Below, piece by piece: positions 56,832-64,000 of a stretch of DNA of 64,000 nt. The DNA comes from QHXN01 sp963785125. GTDB lineage: Bacteria > Acidobacteriota > Blastocatellia > Pyrinomonadales > Pyrinomonadaceae. The notes under the pieces are model-generated. The model saw only the letters and a program-made list of their open reading frames with translations. It was not told where the DNA came from and searched no databases. The DNA lies in the NCBI GenBank assembly GCA_963785125.1, contig CAWATU010000007.1, positions 1,426,001 to 1,490,000 of the forward strand, written 5' to 3'. A program made the position numbers and the translations under genes. How positions within the stretch are numbered: the stretch's first letter is position 1; each line of letters starts with the position of its first letter.

Positions 56832-57486
56832 TCAGGGGCCGTGCGCCTCGAAGGGGTCGGCGTGGCGACTCTCTCCGCCGTTCCCGACGCCGACGCCGTC
56901 CTCCTGGCGCAGGAGCCGCGAGATCAGCTCCGCGCGACGGCGGACGCCGAGCTTGATGAAGAGGTGGCGCATGTGGAACTTGACCGTCTGCTCGGTGATG
57001 CAGAGGCGGTCGCCGATCTCGGCGTTGGTGAGCCCCTCGGCGCAGCAGAGCGCGACCTGTGCCTCGCGGCGACTGAGGTCGTAGCCATTGACCACGCGCT
57101 CTAAGGCGGGCACGAAGCCCTCGCCGCGCGCGTGGCTGCGGTACTCCTTCGGGTAGGGTTCTATCCCGGCGGCGCGGCGGCGCTCGAAAATCTCTTCGGG
57201 CCCGTAGACGAGGTAGCTGCTCCCCGCCCCCTCCTCGCCGCCGTCGTCGGAGGCCGAGCGCTTGCAGTCGATGCTCAGCTTCGCGACTAACCCCGCGCGC
57301 GCGCGCCGGAGCGTCGTGTAGCTCCCCAGTCCGGTCAGTTCCAGCAGCCGGCGCAGACTCAGGCTCCCGACGCACGAGCCGATTCTCGCCGCACACGGCG
57401 GCGCGCAGCGCCTCGTAGAGCGCGTGCTCGACGGGCGAGTGGCTGAGCGCCAGGAGGGCTATCGCGCCTTGGGAGGTTGTTTCCAA
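56832..57486 (-). CDS. LuxR-type HTH regulator of the polysaccharide locus (one frameshift)
   Basis: About 218 codons. The C-terminal 65 residues are a GerE/LuxR helix-turn-helix: LSRREAQVALCCAEGLTNAEIGDRLCITEQTVKFHMRHLFIKLGV. The N-terminal region starts METTSQGAIALLALSHSPVEHALYEAL and continues, after one indel near 57380, as ARIGSCVGSLSLRRLLELTGLGSYTTLRRA, a winged-helix-like segment of unknown ligand. No receiver Asp is seen, so it is not a classical response regulator. The visible start is a TTG (57486); open sequence continues upstream, so the true start may be earlier. It is the first gene after the strong promoter at 57825-57852 and is likely to activate the operon. Confidence 0.7.
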
Positions 57487-58193
57487 AGAGTTCCGGAGGT
57501 TTGGGCTGAAATCCCGGGGCGGCGCCGCGAAACACGAACACGTGTGCGGCTTTTTGTACAGAACCGCCGGGCGGCTGCTTCTATAAAGGGCGAATATCTA
57601 TTCTTACCCTCTGAATTTTATGTAAGGGCTGACGCGCCGGGTCTCTGCCTTATGAGGTACTAAAAAACTACCCTCAGGGAGAGGCGGGTCGGGAGTTTTT
57701 AAGATTGACAGGGTATAAGCTGTCCGGCCGTCCAGTTGTTTTGAAGGAAACCTGTGCCTATGAACTGCCCGAAGTCTCTTCCGAGCCTTCTGCCGAACTG
57801 AAGAAGTATGTCAAAGGCGTGGGGATTCTAACAAAATGTTCCCGCTTGTCAACTTGTCTGTATAAATAGGGAGCGTCAGTTGCTCTAATAGCTAAGCATA
57901 AAACCCGCCGCACAAGACCGGGCATAAGACTAGAGAAATCCCGACGAACTGCCCACAAAAGTACACACCGCACCAGTAAATGCAGACAAAAGGCGCCATA
58001 AAATTTGCAGGCAGTGAAATAATTACCGACATCAAGGACTTCTGTGGCAAGCCTCCTCCGGACGGGTGCCGACGCATGAGCTTTAAAACTTTAACGCTCC
58101 GGCCCGCCGTGCCGCCGGGCACAGTTGCGCTCCCGTCGGCGACTCTGATACTGATACAGCCCACACCCGTAGACGCCCGAGGAGAAAATCAGG
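57487..58193. other. AT-richer non-coding leader region between the polysaccharide locus and the hydrolase gene
   Basis: No convincing gene is present on either strand over about 700 bases. It is visibly richer in A and T than the rest of the window (for example 57590-57720 and 57890-58060). It contains a good minus-strand promoter (57825-57852), an ACACGTGT palindrome near 57538-57545, and must contain a plus-strand promoter for the hydrolase gene at 58194. The distance from promoter to the LuxR-type gene implies a leader RNA of about 330 bases. Confidence 0.5.
57825..57852 (-). promoter_or_regulatory. Sigma70-like promoter reading into the polysaccharide locus
   Basis: On the minus strand a perfect TTGACA (-35, at 57852-57847) is followed after 16 bases by TAGAAT (-10, at 57830-57825, five of six consensus positions). 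Transcription would start near 57818 and run into the LuxR-type regulator and the wza/wzc genes. It is the best promoter match noticed in the window and sits in an A/T-rich gap. Confidence 0.55.
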
Positions 58194-60148
58194 ATGACAC
58201 GTCAGAGATTAATGCTGCTGCTCGCCTGCGCGCTCCTGGCGCTCGCCCCGGCCGCCACTTCGTCTGCGCAGACGCCGTCGCGCGCGGGCGAGTTGCCGAG
58301 CGAGACGCCGGCCAAGTTCAAGCCGACGAACGACGGCTTCGACTACACGCGCCGCGAGGTGATGATCCCGATGCGCGACGGCGTGAAGCTGCACACCGTC
58401 ATCCTCGTGCCGAAGGGGGCGAAGGGCGCGCCGATCCTGCTGACGCGCACGCCCTACGACGCGACGGAGCTGACGAGCCACGCCGAGAGCTCGCACCTCG
58501 GCCCGATCCTGCAACGGCTACGACAACGCGACGGACGTGATCGTCGAGGGCGGCTACATCCGCGTCGTGCAGGACGTGCGCGGCAAGTACGGCTCCGAGG
58601 GCGACTACGTCATGAACCGGCCGCTGCGCGGGCCGCAGAACCCGACGCCCGTCGACCACGCGACCGACACGTACGACACCATCGACTGGCTGGTGAAGAA
58701 CGTGCCGGAGACCAACGGCAAGGTCGGCATCCTCGGCATCTCGTACGACGGCTTCCTGCCGCTGATGGCGCTCGTCAATCCGCATCCGGCGCTCAAGGTG
58801 TCGGTGCCGATGAACCCGATGGTCGACGGCTGGATCGGCGACGACTGGTTCCACAACGGCGCGTTCCGCCAGCAGGACATGCCCTACATCTACGACCAGG
58901 AGGCCACGCGCGCGAACGACGATCAAGTGGTGGACGAGCCACCACGACGACTACGACATGTTCATGCAGGCGGGCTCGGCCGGCGAGCTGGGCCGTCGGC
59001 GCGGCCTCGAGCAGCTGGGCTTCTGGCGCAAGCTCCTCGAGCATCCCGCCTACGACGCGTTCTGGCAGGACCAGGCGGTGGACAAGATGCTCGCCGCGCA
59101 GCCGCTGAAGGTGCCGGTGATGCTCGTCCACAGCCTGTGGGACCAGGAGGACATCTACGGCGCCATCGCCGTCTACAAGGCGCATCGAGCCGAAGGACAC
59201 GGGCAACGACAAGGTCTTCCTGGTCATCGGCCCGTGGTATCCACGGCCAGGAGATCGGGGACGGCAGCGCGCTCGGCGCCGTCAAGTTCGGCAGCGACAC
59301 GGCGCTCACCTTCCGCCGAGAGATCCTGCGCCCGTTCCTCGACCAGTACCTGAAGGACGGCGCGCCGAAGGCGGACGATCGCCCCGGTGACGGCCTTCGA
59401 GACCGGCACGAACCGCTGGCGGCGCTTGCCGTCGTGGCCCCGGGCTGCGAGCGCGGCTGCGCGCCGAAGCCGACGCCGCTCTATCTCGCGGCCGGTCTGC
59501 GAGCTGGGCTTCGACGCGCCCGAATCCGGCGACGCGGCTTCGAGGAGTACGTCTCCGACCCCGCCAAGCCGGTGCCGTTCCGCCGGCGCCCGATCAGCCG
59601 ACGGCTACGAGCACGTGGCCGCAGTGGCTCGTCGACGACCAGCGCGAGGCCTCGGGCCGGCCGGACGTGCTGGCCTTCACGTCCGACGTGCTGACCGCGC
59701 CGGTGAAGATCAGCGGCGAGCCGATCGCCAACCTCGTCGCCTCGACCAGCGGCACCGACTCCGACTGGGTGGTCAAGCTGATCGACGTCTATCCCGACGA
59801 GGTCGCGGCTCAGCCGGAGATGGGCGGCTATCAGCTGATGGTCTCGGCCGACATCTTCCGCGGCCGCTACCGCGAGAGCTTCGAGACGGCCGAAGGCCAT
59901 CGCGGCCGACACGCCGCTCGCTCTACCGCTTCGCGCTGCCCACGGCGAACCACGTCTTCCTGCCCGGCCACCGGATCATGGTGCAGGTGCAGTCGAGCTG
60001 GTTCCCGCTCTACGACCGCAACCCGCAGACCTTCGTGCCGAACATCTTCTGGGCCAAGCCCGCGGACTACCGCAAGGCGACGCAGCGGGTCTACCACGAG
60101 CCCGGCCGGGCCAGCTTCGTCGAGCTGCCGCTCGTCACCTCACCGTAG
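58194..60148 (+). CDS. Exported CocE/X-Pro dipeptidyl-peptidase (S15)-type hydrolase (frameshifted)
   Basis: About 645 codons with indels near 58.51, 58.93, 59.19, 59.24, 59.39 and 59.6-59.9 kb. Signal peptide MTRQRLMLLLACALLALAPAATSSAQ. The alpha/beta-hydrolase part has REVMIPMRDGVKLHTVILVPKG, an oxyanion-side GGYIRVVQDVRGKYGSEGDY, the nucleophile motif GISYDG, the acid in HSLWDQEDIYG and the His in GPWYHGQ. The C-terminal jelly-roll (VLTAPVKISGEPIANLVASTSG, then FALPTANHVFLPGHRIMVQVQSSWFPLYDRNPQ) is typical. Family members cleave acyl or aminoacyl-proline esters/amides outside the cytoplasm; the substrate is unknown. ATG 58194 follows AAATCAGG. It reads away from the polysaccharide locus. 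Confidence 0.8.
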
Positions 60149-60466
60149 AGGGGCACGTGCGCTGACGCCCCGCGGGATCGGTCTTGCCCGCCCGGCGGCC
60201 GGATAATATGATGCGGCCCGAGCGCCGCCACCTGTTACGTCTTTAAAGAGACGGAGGACGTGCATGCCTAAGAATTGAACCCGCGCCTCGCAGTGGGCGC
60301 AAGTTTTGCGACACGACACAGACCGCACGCGGCCCGCCGCCTAGCCCCTCCTTTGTGCGGGGCCGGCCCGGCGCCCCGCGAACGTCACAACCCAGTCCAC
60401 GAGACCGGAACACCGTCGAGCGCCTTCGCGCGCGGCCGTCTCGTGGCTTTGCCGAAGGAGAGGAAC
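60149..60466 (+). other. Intergenic region ahead of the dehydrogenase-like gene
   Basis: 318 bases without a recognisable gene. It should contain the promoter of the three-gene unit starting at 60467; a GATAATATG patch near 60204 resembles a -10 element, but the expected -35 was not found. No hairpin of note was seen after the hydrolase stop. Confidence 0.4.
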
Positions 60467-61612
60467 ATGAGCGAAGTGGAGCCGCGCGCGAAGGCGTTCG
60501 ACCTTGGCGCCGTCGATGAGATCGTCGCCGGGACGGTGGCGCCCGCCGCCGCGGAGGTGGACAGTAAAGGCACGTTCCCGCGCGCTGCGCTCGAAGCCTT
60601 CGGGCGGGCGGGGCTGTTGGGGCTGGTCAGTTCGCGCGAGGTCGGCGGGCTCGGAGAGTCGCACCGCGCCGCGACGCAAGTGGTCGAGCGCGTGGCCTCG
60701 GCCTGCGCCTCGACGGCGATGGTGCTGTGCATGCACTACTCGGGCGCGGCCGTCGTCGAGGCGCACGGGCCGCGCGAAGTCCGCGAGGCGATTGCGCGGG
60801 GCGAGCACGTCACGACGCTCGCCTTCTCCGAGAAGGGGTCGCGCAGCCACTTCTGGGCGCCCGTCGGCACGGCGACCGCAGACGGAGGGGGCGTGAGGCT
60901 CGACGCCGAGAAGAGCTGGGCCACCTCGGCCGGTGAGGCGGACTCCTACGTCTGGTCGAGCCGCCCCGTGGAGGCCGAAGGGCAGAGCACGATCTGGCTC
61001 GTCCCGGCCGACGCGGATGGACTCTCCGTCCCGGCGCCTTTTGACGGGATGGGACTGCGCGGGAACAGCTCTTCGCCCGTGACGGCCCGCGGCGTCCGTA
61101 TCCCGCGCGAGAAGATGCTCGGCCCGGACGGCGGCGGGTTCGACGTGATGATGGGCGTCGTGCTTCCCTACTTCCAGTTGATGAACGCGGGCTTCTCGGT
61201 GGGGACGATGGAAGCGGCGACGACAAAGGCGGCTGCGCACGTCGCCGGCACGAAGTTCGAATACATGGGGGCCGCGCTCGCCGACCTGCCGACCGTGCGC
61301 GCCTATCTCGCGCGGATGCGCGTTAAAACGGACATGTGCCGCGCGCTGCTCGCAGACGCCCTGACGGCGCTCGAAACCGGAAGAGAGGACGCCATGCTGC
61401 GCGTGCTGGAGGTCAAGGCGGCGGCGGGCGAGTCGGCGACTGAAGTGACCGAGTTGGCGATGCGCGTCTGCGGCGGGGCGGCCTTCCGCAAAGAGGTCGG
61501 CGTCGAGCGTCACTTCCGCGACGCGCGCGCCGCGACCGTGATGGCGCCCACGACGGACGTACTCTACGACTTCATCGGCAAGGCCGTCTGCGGCCTGCCC
61601 CTCTTCGGCTGA
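60467..61612 (+). CDS. Acyl-CoA dehydrogenase-fold flavoprotein lacking the usual catalytic Glu
   Basis: 381 residues. N-terminal helices (GRAGLLGLVSSREVGGLGES, ACASTAMVLCMHYSG), the middle beta domain (TLAFSEKGSRSHFWAPVG, then EKSWATSAGEADSYVWSS) and the C-terminal helical domain (MRVCGGAAFRKEVGVERHFRDARAATV) all fit. Where dehydrogenases have the catalytic Glu in E-G-T this protein reads M-A-P-T before TDVLYDF, so it is more likely a DszC/SfnB-like flavin monooxygenase or a non-canonical enzyme. No signal peptide. ATG 60467 has AAGGAGAGG directly upstream. The PhnD-like gene follows within 22 bases, so the two share a transcript. Confidence 0.85.
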   Translation: MSEVEPRAKAFDLGAVDEIVAGTVAPAAAEVDSKGTFPRAALEAFGRAGLLGLVSSREVGGLGESHRAATQVVERVASACASTAMVLCMHYSGAAVVEAHGPREVREAIARGEHVTTLAFSEKGSRSHFWAPVGTATADGGGVRLDAEKSWATSAGEADSYVWSSRPVEAEGQSTIWLVPADADGLSVPAPFDGMGLRGNSSSPVTARGVRIPREKMLGPDGGGFDVMMGVVLPYFQLMNAGFSVGTMEAATTKAAAHVAGTKFEYMGAALADLPTVRAYLARMRVKTDMCRALLADALTALETGREDAMLRVLEVKAAAGESATEVTELAMRVCGGAAFRKEVGVERHFRDARAATVMAPTTDVLYDFIGKAVCGLPLFG

Positions 61613-61633
61613 GCGAAAGTGACGAAGACGACT

Positions 61634-62497
61634 ATGAGCGAATCAGACACTCTGCTGCTGGGCGCGGTCGCCTACGACCCGAAGGTGGTCACGATCTGGG
61701 AGGGTTTCAAGGCGTACTTCTCGCACCGCGGCCTCCCGTTCGATTACGTCCTCTACTCCAACTACGAGCGACAGGTCGAGTCCCACCTGGCCGGGCACTT
61801 CCACGTCGCCTGGAACTCGCCGCTCGCGTGGGTCAGGACACGCCGGCTGGCCGTCGCGCGCGGGATTAAGGTCGAAGCCCTCGCCATGCGCGACACCGAC
61901 CGGGACCTGACCTCCGTCGTCGTCGTGCGGAACGATTCCGGCGTCCAGTCCGTCGAAGACCTGCGGGGCAGACGTGTGGCCGTCGGCGCGATTGATTCGC
62001 CGCAGGCCACGCTGCTCCCGCTCTCGCACCTCCGTGCGCAGGGGCTCGCCAACGGCGAAGATTTCGAGGTCGTCTATCACGACCTGCTTGGCGGGAAGCA
62101 CGGCGACCACATCGGCGGCGAGCGCGAAGCCGCACGCGCCCTCCTCGCGGGCGACTGCGAAGCCGCCTGCATGATCGACGGCAACCACCTCCTCTTCGTC
62201 TCCGAGGGGACGCTGCCTTCGGGCTCGACGCGCGTGCTGACGCAGACCGCGCCTTACGACCACTGCAACTTCACCGTCGGCGCGGAGGCGCCGTCGAGTC
62301 TCGTCTCGCGCTTCCGTGAACTGCTGCTCGGGATGTCTTACGACGACCCTTTGGTGCGCCCGCTCCTCGACCTCGAAGGCTTGAAGGTCTGGCGCGAGGG
62401 GCGGGTCGAAGGTTACGAGGCGCTGGAACGTGCGGTGGACGAGGCGGGATTTTATGACTCGGACGGGAACATCACTATCGACGGTTATAGATATTAA
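61634..62497 (+). CDS. PhnD/SsuA-type substrate-binding protein without export signal
   Basis: About 287 residues. The phosphonate/sulfonate binding-protein fold is seen in LLLGAVAYDPKVVTIWEGFKAYF, FHVAWNSPLAWVRT (the usual ligand-loop ASP/NSP) and SVEDLRGRRVAVGAIDSPQATLLPL, with ACMIDGNHLLF later. No signal peptide or lipobox precedes it, so it should stay in the cytoplasm, unlike ABC-transporter binding proteins. No permease or ATPase gene is nearby. It may be a carrier or an enzyme of the THI5 kind. ATG 61634 is chosen over GTG 61619. It overlaps the ferritin-like gene by 44 bases. Confidence 0.75.
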   Translation: MSESDTLLLGAVAYDPKVVTIWEGFKAYFSHRGLPFDYVLYSNYERQVESHLAGHFHVAWNSPLAWVRTRRLAVARGIKVEALAMRDTDRDLTSVVVVRNDSGVQSVEDLRGRRVAVGAIDSPQATLLPLSHLRAQGLANGEDFEVVYHDLLGGKHGDHIGGEREAARALLAGDCEAACMIDGNHLLFVSEGTLPSGSTRVLTQTAPYDHCNFTVGAEAPSSLVSRFRELLLGMSYDDPLVRPLLDLEGLKVWREGRVEGYEALERAVDEAGFYDSDGNITIDGYRY

Positions 62498-63713
62498 AGG
62501 TCTGGGTCTCGACCGCGGCGCACACCTGCTGCTCAAGCGTGCGTTGGCCGACCTGCCGCCCGGCGGGAAGCTCGGCGTCAGGGGAAGCGCGCCCGACCTC
62601 GCCGTCCACCTGCGCGGCTGGTGCCGCGCGCAGGGCCACGAGTTCTTCCGGCCAGGGACGCAAGGGGCTCTTGACGAAGCGGGGGCGGAAGGCGCCTCGC
62701 CTCTCGTGGCGTGGGTCGGCTGCGGCGCGGCGGCGGGCGGGCGCTGGCGCGGCGCCGCGGCGGCGGGCGGGACAGACCCGCGCGAGCCCGGCGCGGTGGT
62801 CGAACGACCCCCGGCGCGTTGGGGCCTGGCCGCGCGCGGCGCCTTCGTCGAGGCGGGCGGGCCGGAGTTCCACTTCCGGCTCGACTCGAAGGCGGAGGTC
62901 TGGGCCGAGAGCGTCCCGCGCCTCTATCAACAGGCGGCTGCGGCGCAATGGAACCCCGCCACGGCCATCGACTGGGACGCGCCCTTCGAACTGCCGTCGG
63001 AGGTCGAGTCGGCGGTCGTCCAGGTGATGACCTACCTCGTCGAGAACGAGACCGCCGCGCTACTCGTGCCCGCGAAGTTCCTTGCCCAACTCCATCCACA
63101 CTTCCGCGAGGTCATGCAACTCCTCGCCATTCAGGTCGCGGACGAGGCGCGTCACATCGAGGTCTTCACGCGGCGGGCCGCGCTGCGGCGGAAGGGGGCG
63201 CTGGGGCTCTCGACCGTGGGCGGGCAGCAGTCTCTCAAGACCCTGCTCGACGAGCCGGACTTCACGCTCGCGTCCTTCCTCCTCTCGGTGCTGGGTGAGG
63301 GGACGTTCCTGAACCTTCTGTGGTTCCTCGAACGGCACGCGCCCGACCCTGTAACGCGGCAGGTCGCGCGACTCGCCGCGCAGGACGAGGCGCGCCACGT
63401 GGCCTTCGGCATGGGCCACCTGCAATACGCCGTCGCGCTCGACCCAAACTTACACGGCCGACTCGCGGCGGCAGCCGGGCGGCGTCACGATGCACTGGCG
63501 CGGACGGCCGGGTTGAACGAGGAGGTGTTCGACGCCCTCATCCTCCTCGCGGCGGGCGGCTGGGAGCCGGACGCCATCGCCGCCGGCTTCGAGAAGGTGC
63601 AGGCCCTCAAACGGGAGATGACGGCCGACCGCGCGAGCCGTCTGGTCAAACTCGGCTTCGACCCCGGCGAAGCCCGTACCCTCTCTGAGTCACACACGCG
63701 GAATTTCATGTAA
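62454..63713 (+). CDS. TusA-like domain fused to a diiron ferritin-like domain
   Basis: About 419 residues. The N-terminus (15-70) is TusA/SirA-like: LGLDRGAHLLLKRALADLPPGGKL, then LAVHLRGWCRAQGHEFF, but the Cys-Pro motif at the start is replaced by DRGA, so it cannot carry persulfide there. After an Ala/Gly-rich linker, residues about 180-400 form a ferritin-like four-helix bundle with ENETAALLVPAKF, ADEARHIEVF, EGTFLNLLWFLE and DEARHVAFGM, i.e. two EARH elements with helix-borne Glu, the classic diiron site. ATG 62454 with GAGGCGGG upstream starts it inside the end of the PhnD-like gene. It is probably an oxygen- or peroxide-using diiron enzyme. Confidence 0.75.
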   Translation: MTRTGTSLSTVIDIKGLGLDRGAHLLLKRALADLPPGGKLGVRGSAPDLAVHLRGWCRAQGHEFFRPGTQGALDEAGAEGASPLVAWVGCGAAAGGRWRGAAAAGGTDPREPGAVVERPPARWGLAARGAFVEAGGPEFHFRLDSKAEVWAESVPRLYQQAAAAQWNPATAIDWDAPFELPSEVESAVVQVMTYLVENETAALLVPAKFLAQLHPHFREVMQLLAIQVADEARHIEVFTRRAALRRKGALGLSTVGGQQSLKTLLDEPDFTLASFLLSVLGEGTFLNLLWFLERHAPDPVTRQVARLAAQDEARHVAFGMGHLQYAVALDPNLHGRLAAAAGRRHDALARTAGLNEEVFDALILLAAGGWEPDAIAAGFEKVQALKREMTADRASRLVKLGFDPGEARTLSESHTRNFM

Positions 63714-63802
63714 GTTGGAATCAATCTTGCCCACACGACGGTTGAGCACTATGATGCAGCACACGCTCCGCCCTTAATTCGCCGCGCCTGGGAACAAACG
63801 AT

Positions 63803-64000
63803 ATGAGTGAATTTCGACGGCCCCGTCTGCTCTTATTCGCCGCAGTCTGCCTGCTGGCATTCGTACCTGCACAAGCATCCGCGCAGGAGGACATCCCCTT
63901 CTTTACGGCTGACTTCCCTCCGCAGGAGTTCGCCGCCCGCCGCGCGAAGGTCTACGACGCCGTCGGCGAAGGCTTCGCGCTCGTGCAGGGCGCGGCCGGC
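63803..64000 (+). CDS. Exported M24-type (Xaa-Pro aminopeptidase-like) peptidase, truncated by the window
   Basis: The visible 66 residues start with a signal peptide (RPRLLLFAAVCLLAFVPAQASA, cut near QA-SAQ) followed by FPPQEFAARRAKVYDAVGEGFALVQGA, the opening of the aminopeptidase P N-terminal domain. ATG 63803 has GGGAAC upstream. The catalytic M24 pita-bread domain lies beyond the window edge. It is on the same strand as the three-gene unit but separated by 90 bases. Confidence 0.7.
   Translation, partial: MSEFRRPRLLLFAAVCLLAFVPAQASAQEDIPFFTADFPPQEFAARRAKVYDAVGEGFALVQGAAG

Noticed and set aside
58010..58110. Possible c-di-GMP (GEMM) riboswitch ahead of the hydrolase gene
   Set aside because: A GCCTCC-like patch and a short GC stem are present but the conserved core order of the GEMM aptamer could not be matched.
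57892..58164. Minus-strand open frame in the AT-richer gap
   Set aside because: It has no RBS, an odd Cys/Phe-rich translation and overlaps the likely promoter area of the hydrolase gene.
1..64000. tRNA, rRNA, transposase, integrase or attachment sites
   Set aside because: Scanned for TPsiC-like arms, IS-type inverted ends and transposase motifs; none found. The repeated segments are parts of coding modules.

Overview
This is a GC-rich chromosomal window whose gene content fits a Gram-negative, diderm soil bacterium. I infer Acidobacteriota, probably class Blastocatellia (Pyrinomonadaceae-like), from TPR regulators with Fis-type helix-turn-helix ends, delta-60 repeat proteins, very large secreted BNR/discoidin proteins and an outer-membrane polysaccharide export system. 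No rRNA, tRNA, CRISPR array, transposase or phage gene was seen.

Layout. (1) 0-12.7 kb is a mixed accessory region. It holds an SH3-domain secreted protein; a TPR/Fis-HTH regulator divergent from a tiny exported peptide with two GYMQN motifs and a palindrome between them; an NTF2-like secreted protein with a LytS/LytTR two-component pair; an RTX-repeat protein with an M91-type zinc protease motif; a delta-60 repeat protein; an orphan zinc-ribbon protein; and a CHASE3-GGDEF diguanylate cyclase. (2) 12.7-21.2 kb, minus strand, is nucleotide-sugar and chain-initiation machinery: a fused GHMP-kinase/UDPGP-type protein, a GalU-like protein with a degenerate NTP loop, GDP-mannose 4,6-dehydratase, a WecA-like phosphosugar transferase with a C-terminal extension, and a GT4. 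(3) 21.2-31 kb carries two giant secreted proteins, a BNR/Ig-like/discoidin protein and a parallel beta-helix/discoidin protein, which share nearly identical discoidin-like modules and each end at a strong hairpin. (4) 31.2-57.5 kb is a long minus-strand Wzx/Wzy-type exopolysaccharide locus. It has a LuxR-type regulator, a small basic protein, Wza-like and Wzc-like proteins, glycosyltransferases, Wzy, Wzx, an ACP fused to an LnmK-like acyl enzyme, a hexapeptide acetyltransferase, a 2OG-Fe(II) oxygenase, three methyltransferases, a GT2 and more GT4s and a further methyltransferase. Most neighbours overlap by 4 bases (ATGA/GTGA) or sit within about 100 bases, and a good sigma70-like promoter lies ahead of the regulator. 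(5) 57.5-64 kb, plus strand, has a CocE/S15-type exported hydrolase, then a compact three-gene unit (acyl-CoA-dehydrogenase-fold protein without the usual catalytic Glu, a cytoplasmic PhnD-like binding protein, and a TusA-like/diiron ferritin-like fusion), then the start of an M24 peptidase.

Together, the central 45 kb looks like one surface-polysaccharide programme: precursor synthesis, lipid-linked initiation by WecA, assembly by about ten GT4 enzymes, acyl/methyl/hydroxyl decoration, flipping, polymerisation and export, with a c-di-GMP synthase at one edge and two large carbohydrate-binding-type surface proteins embedded in it.

Caveat on sequence quality: single-base indels break almost every gene in 28.2-30.7 kb, 45.8-57.4 kb and 58.5-59.9 kb, while the rest of the window is clean. 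Comparison with intact paralogous repeats inside this window shows they are real one-base differences, and their clustering suggests local assembly error rather than mass gene decay. Boundaries of those genes are approximate.
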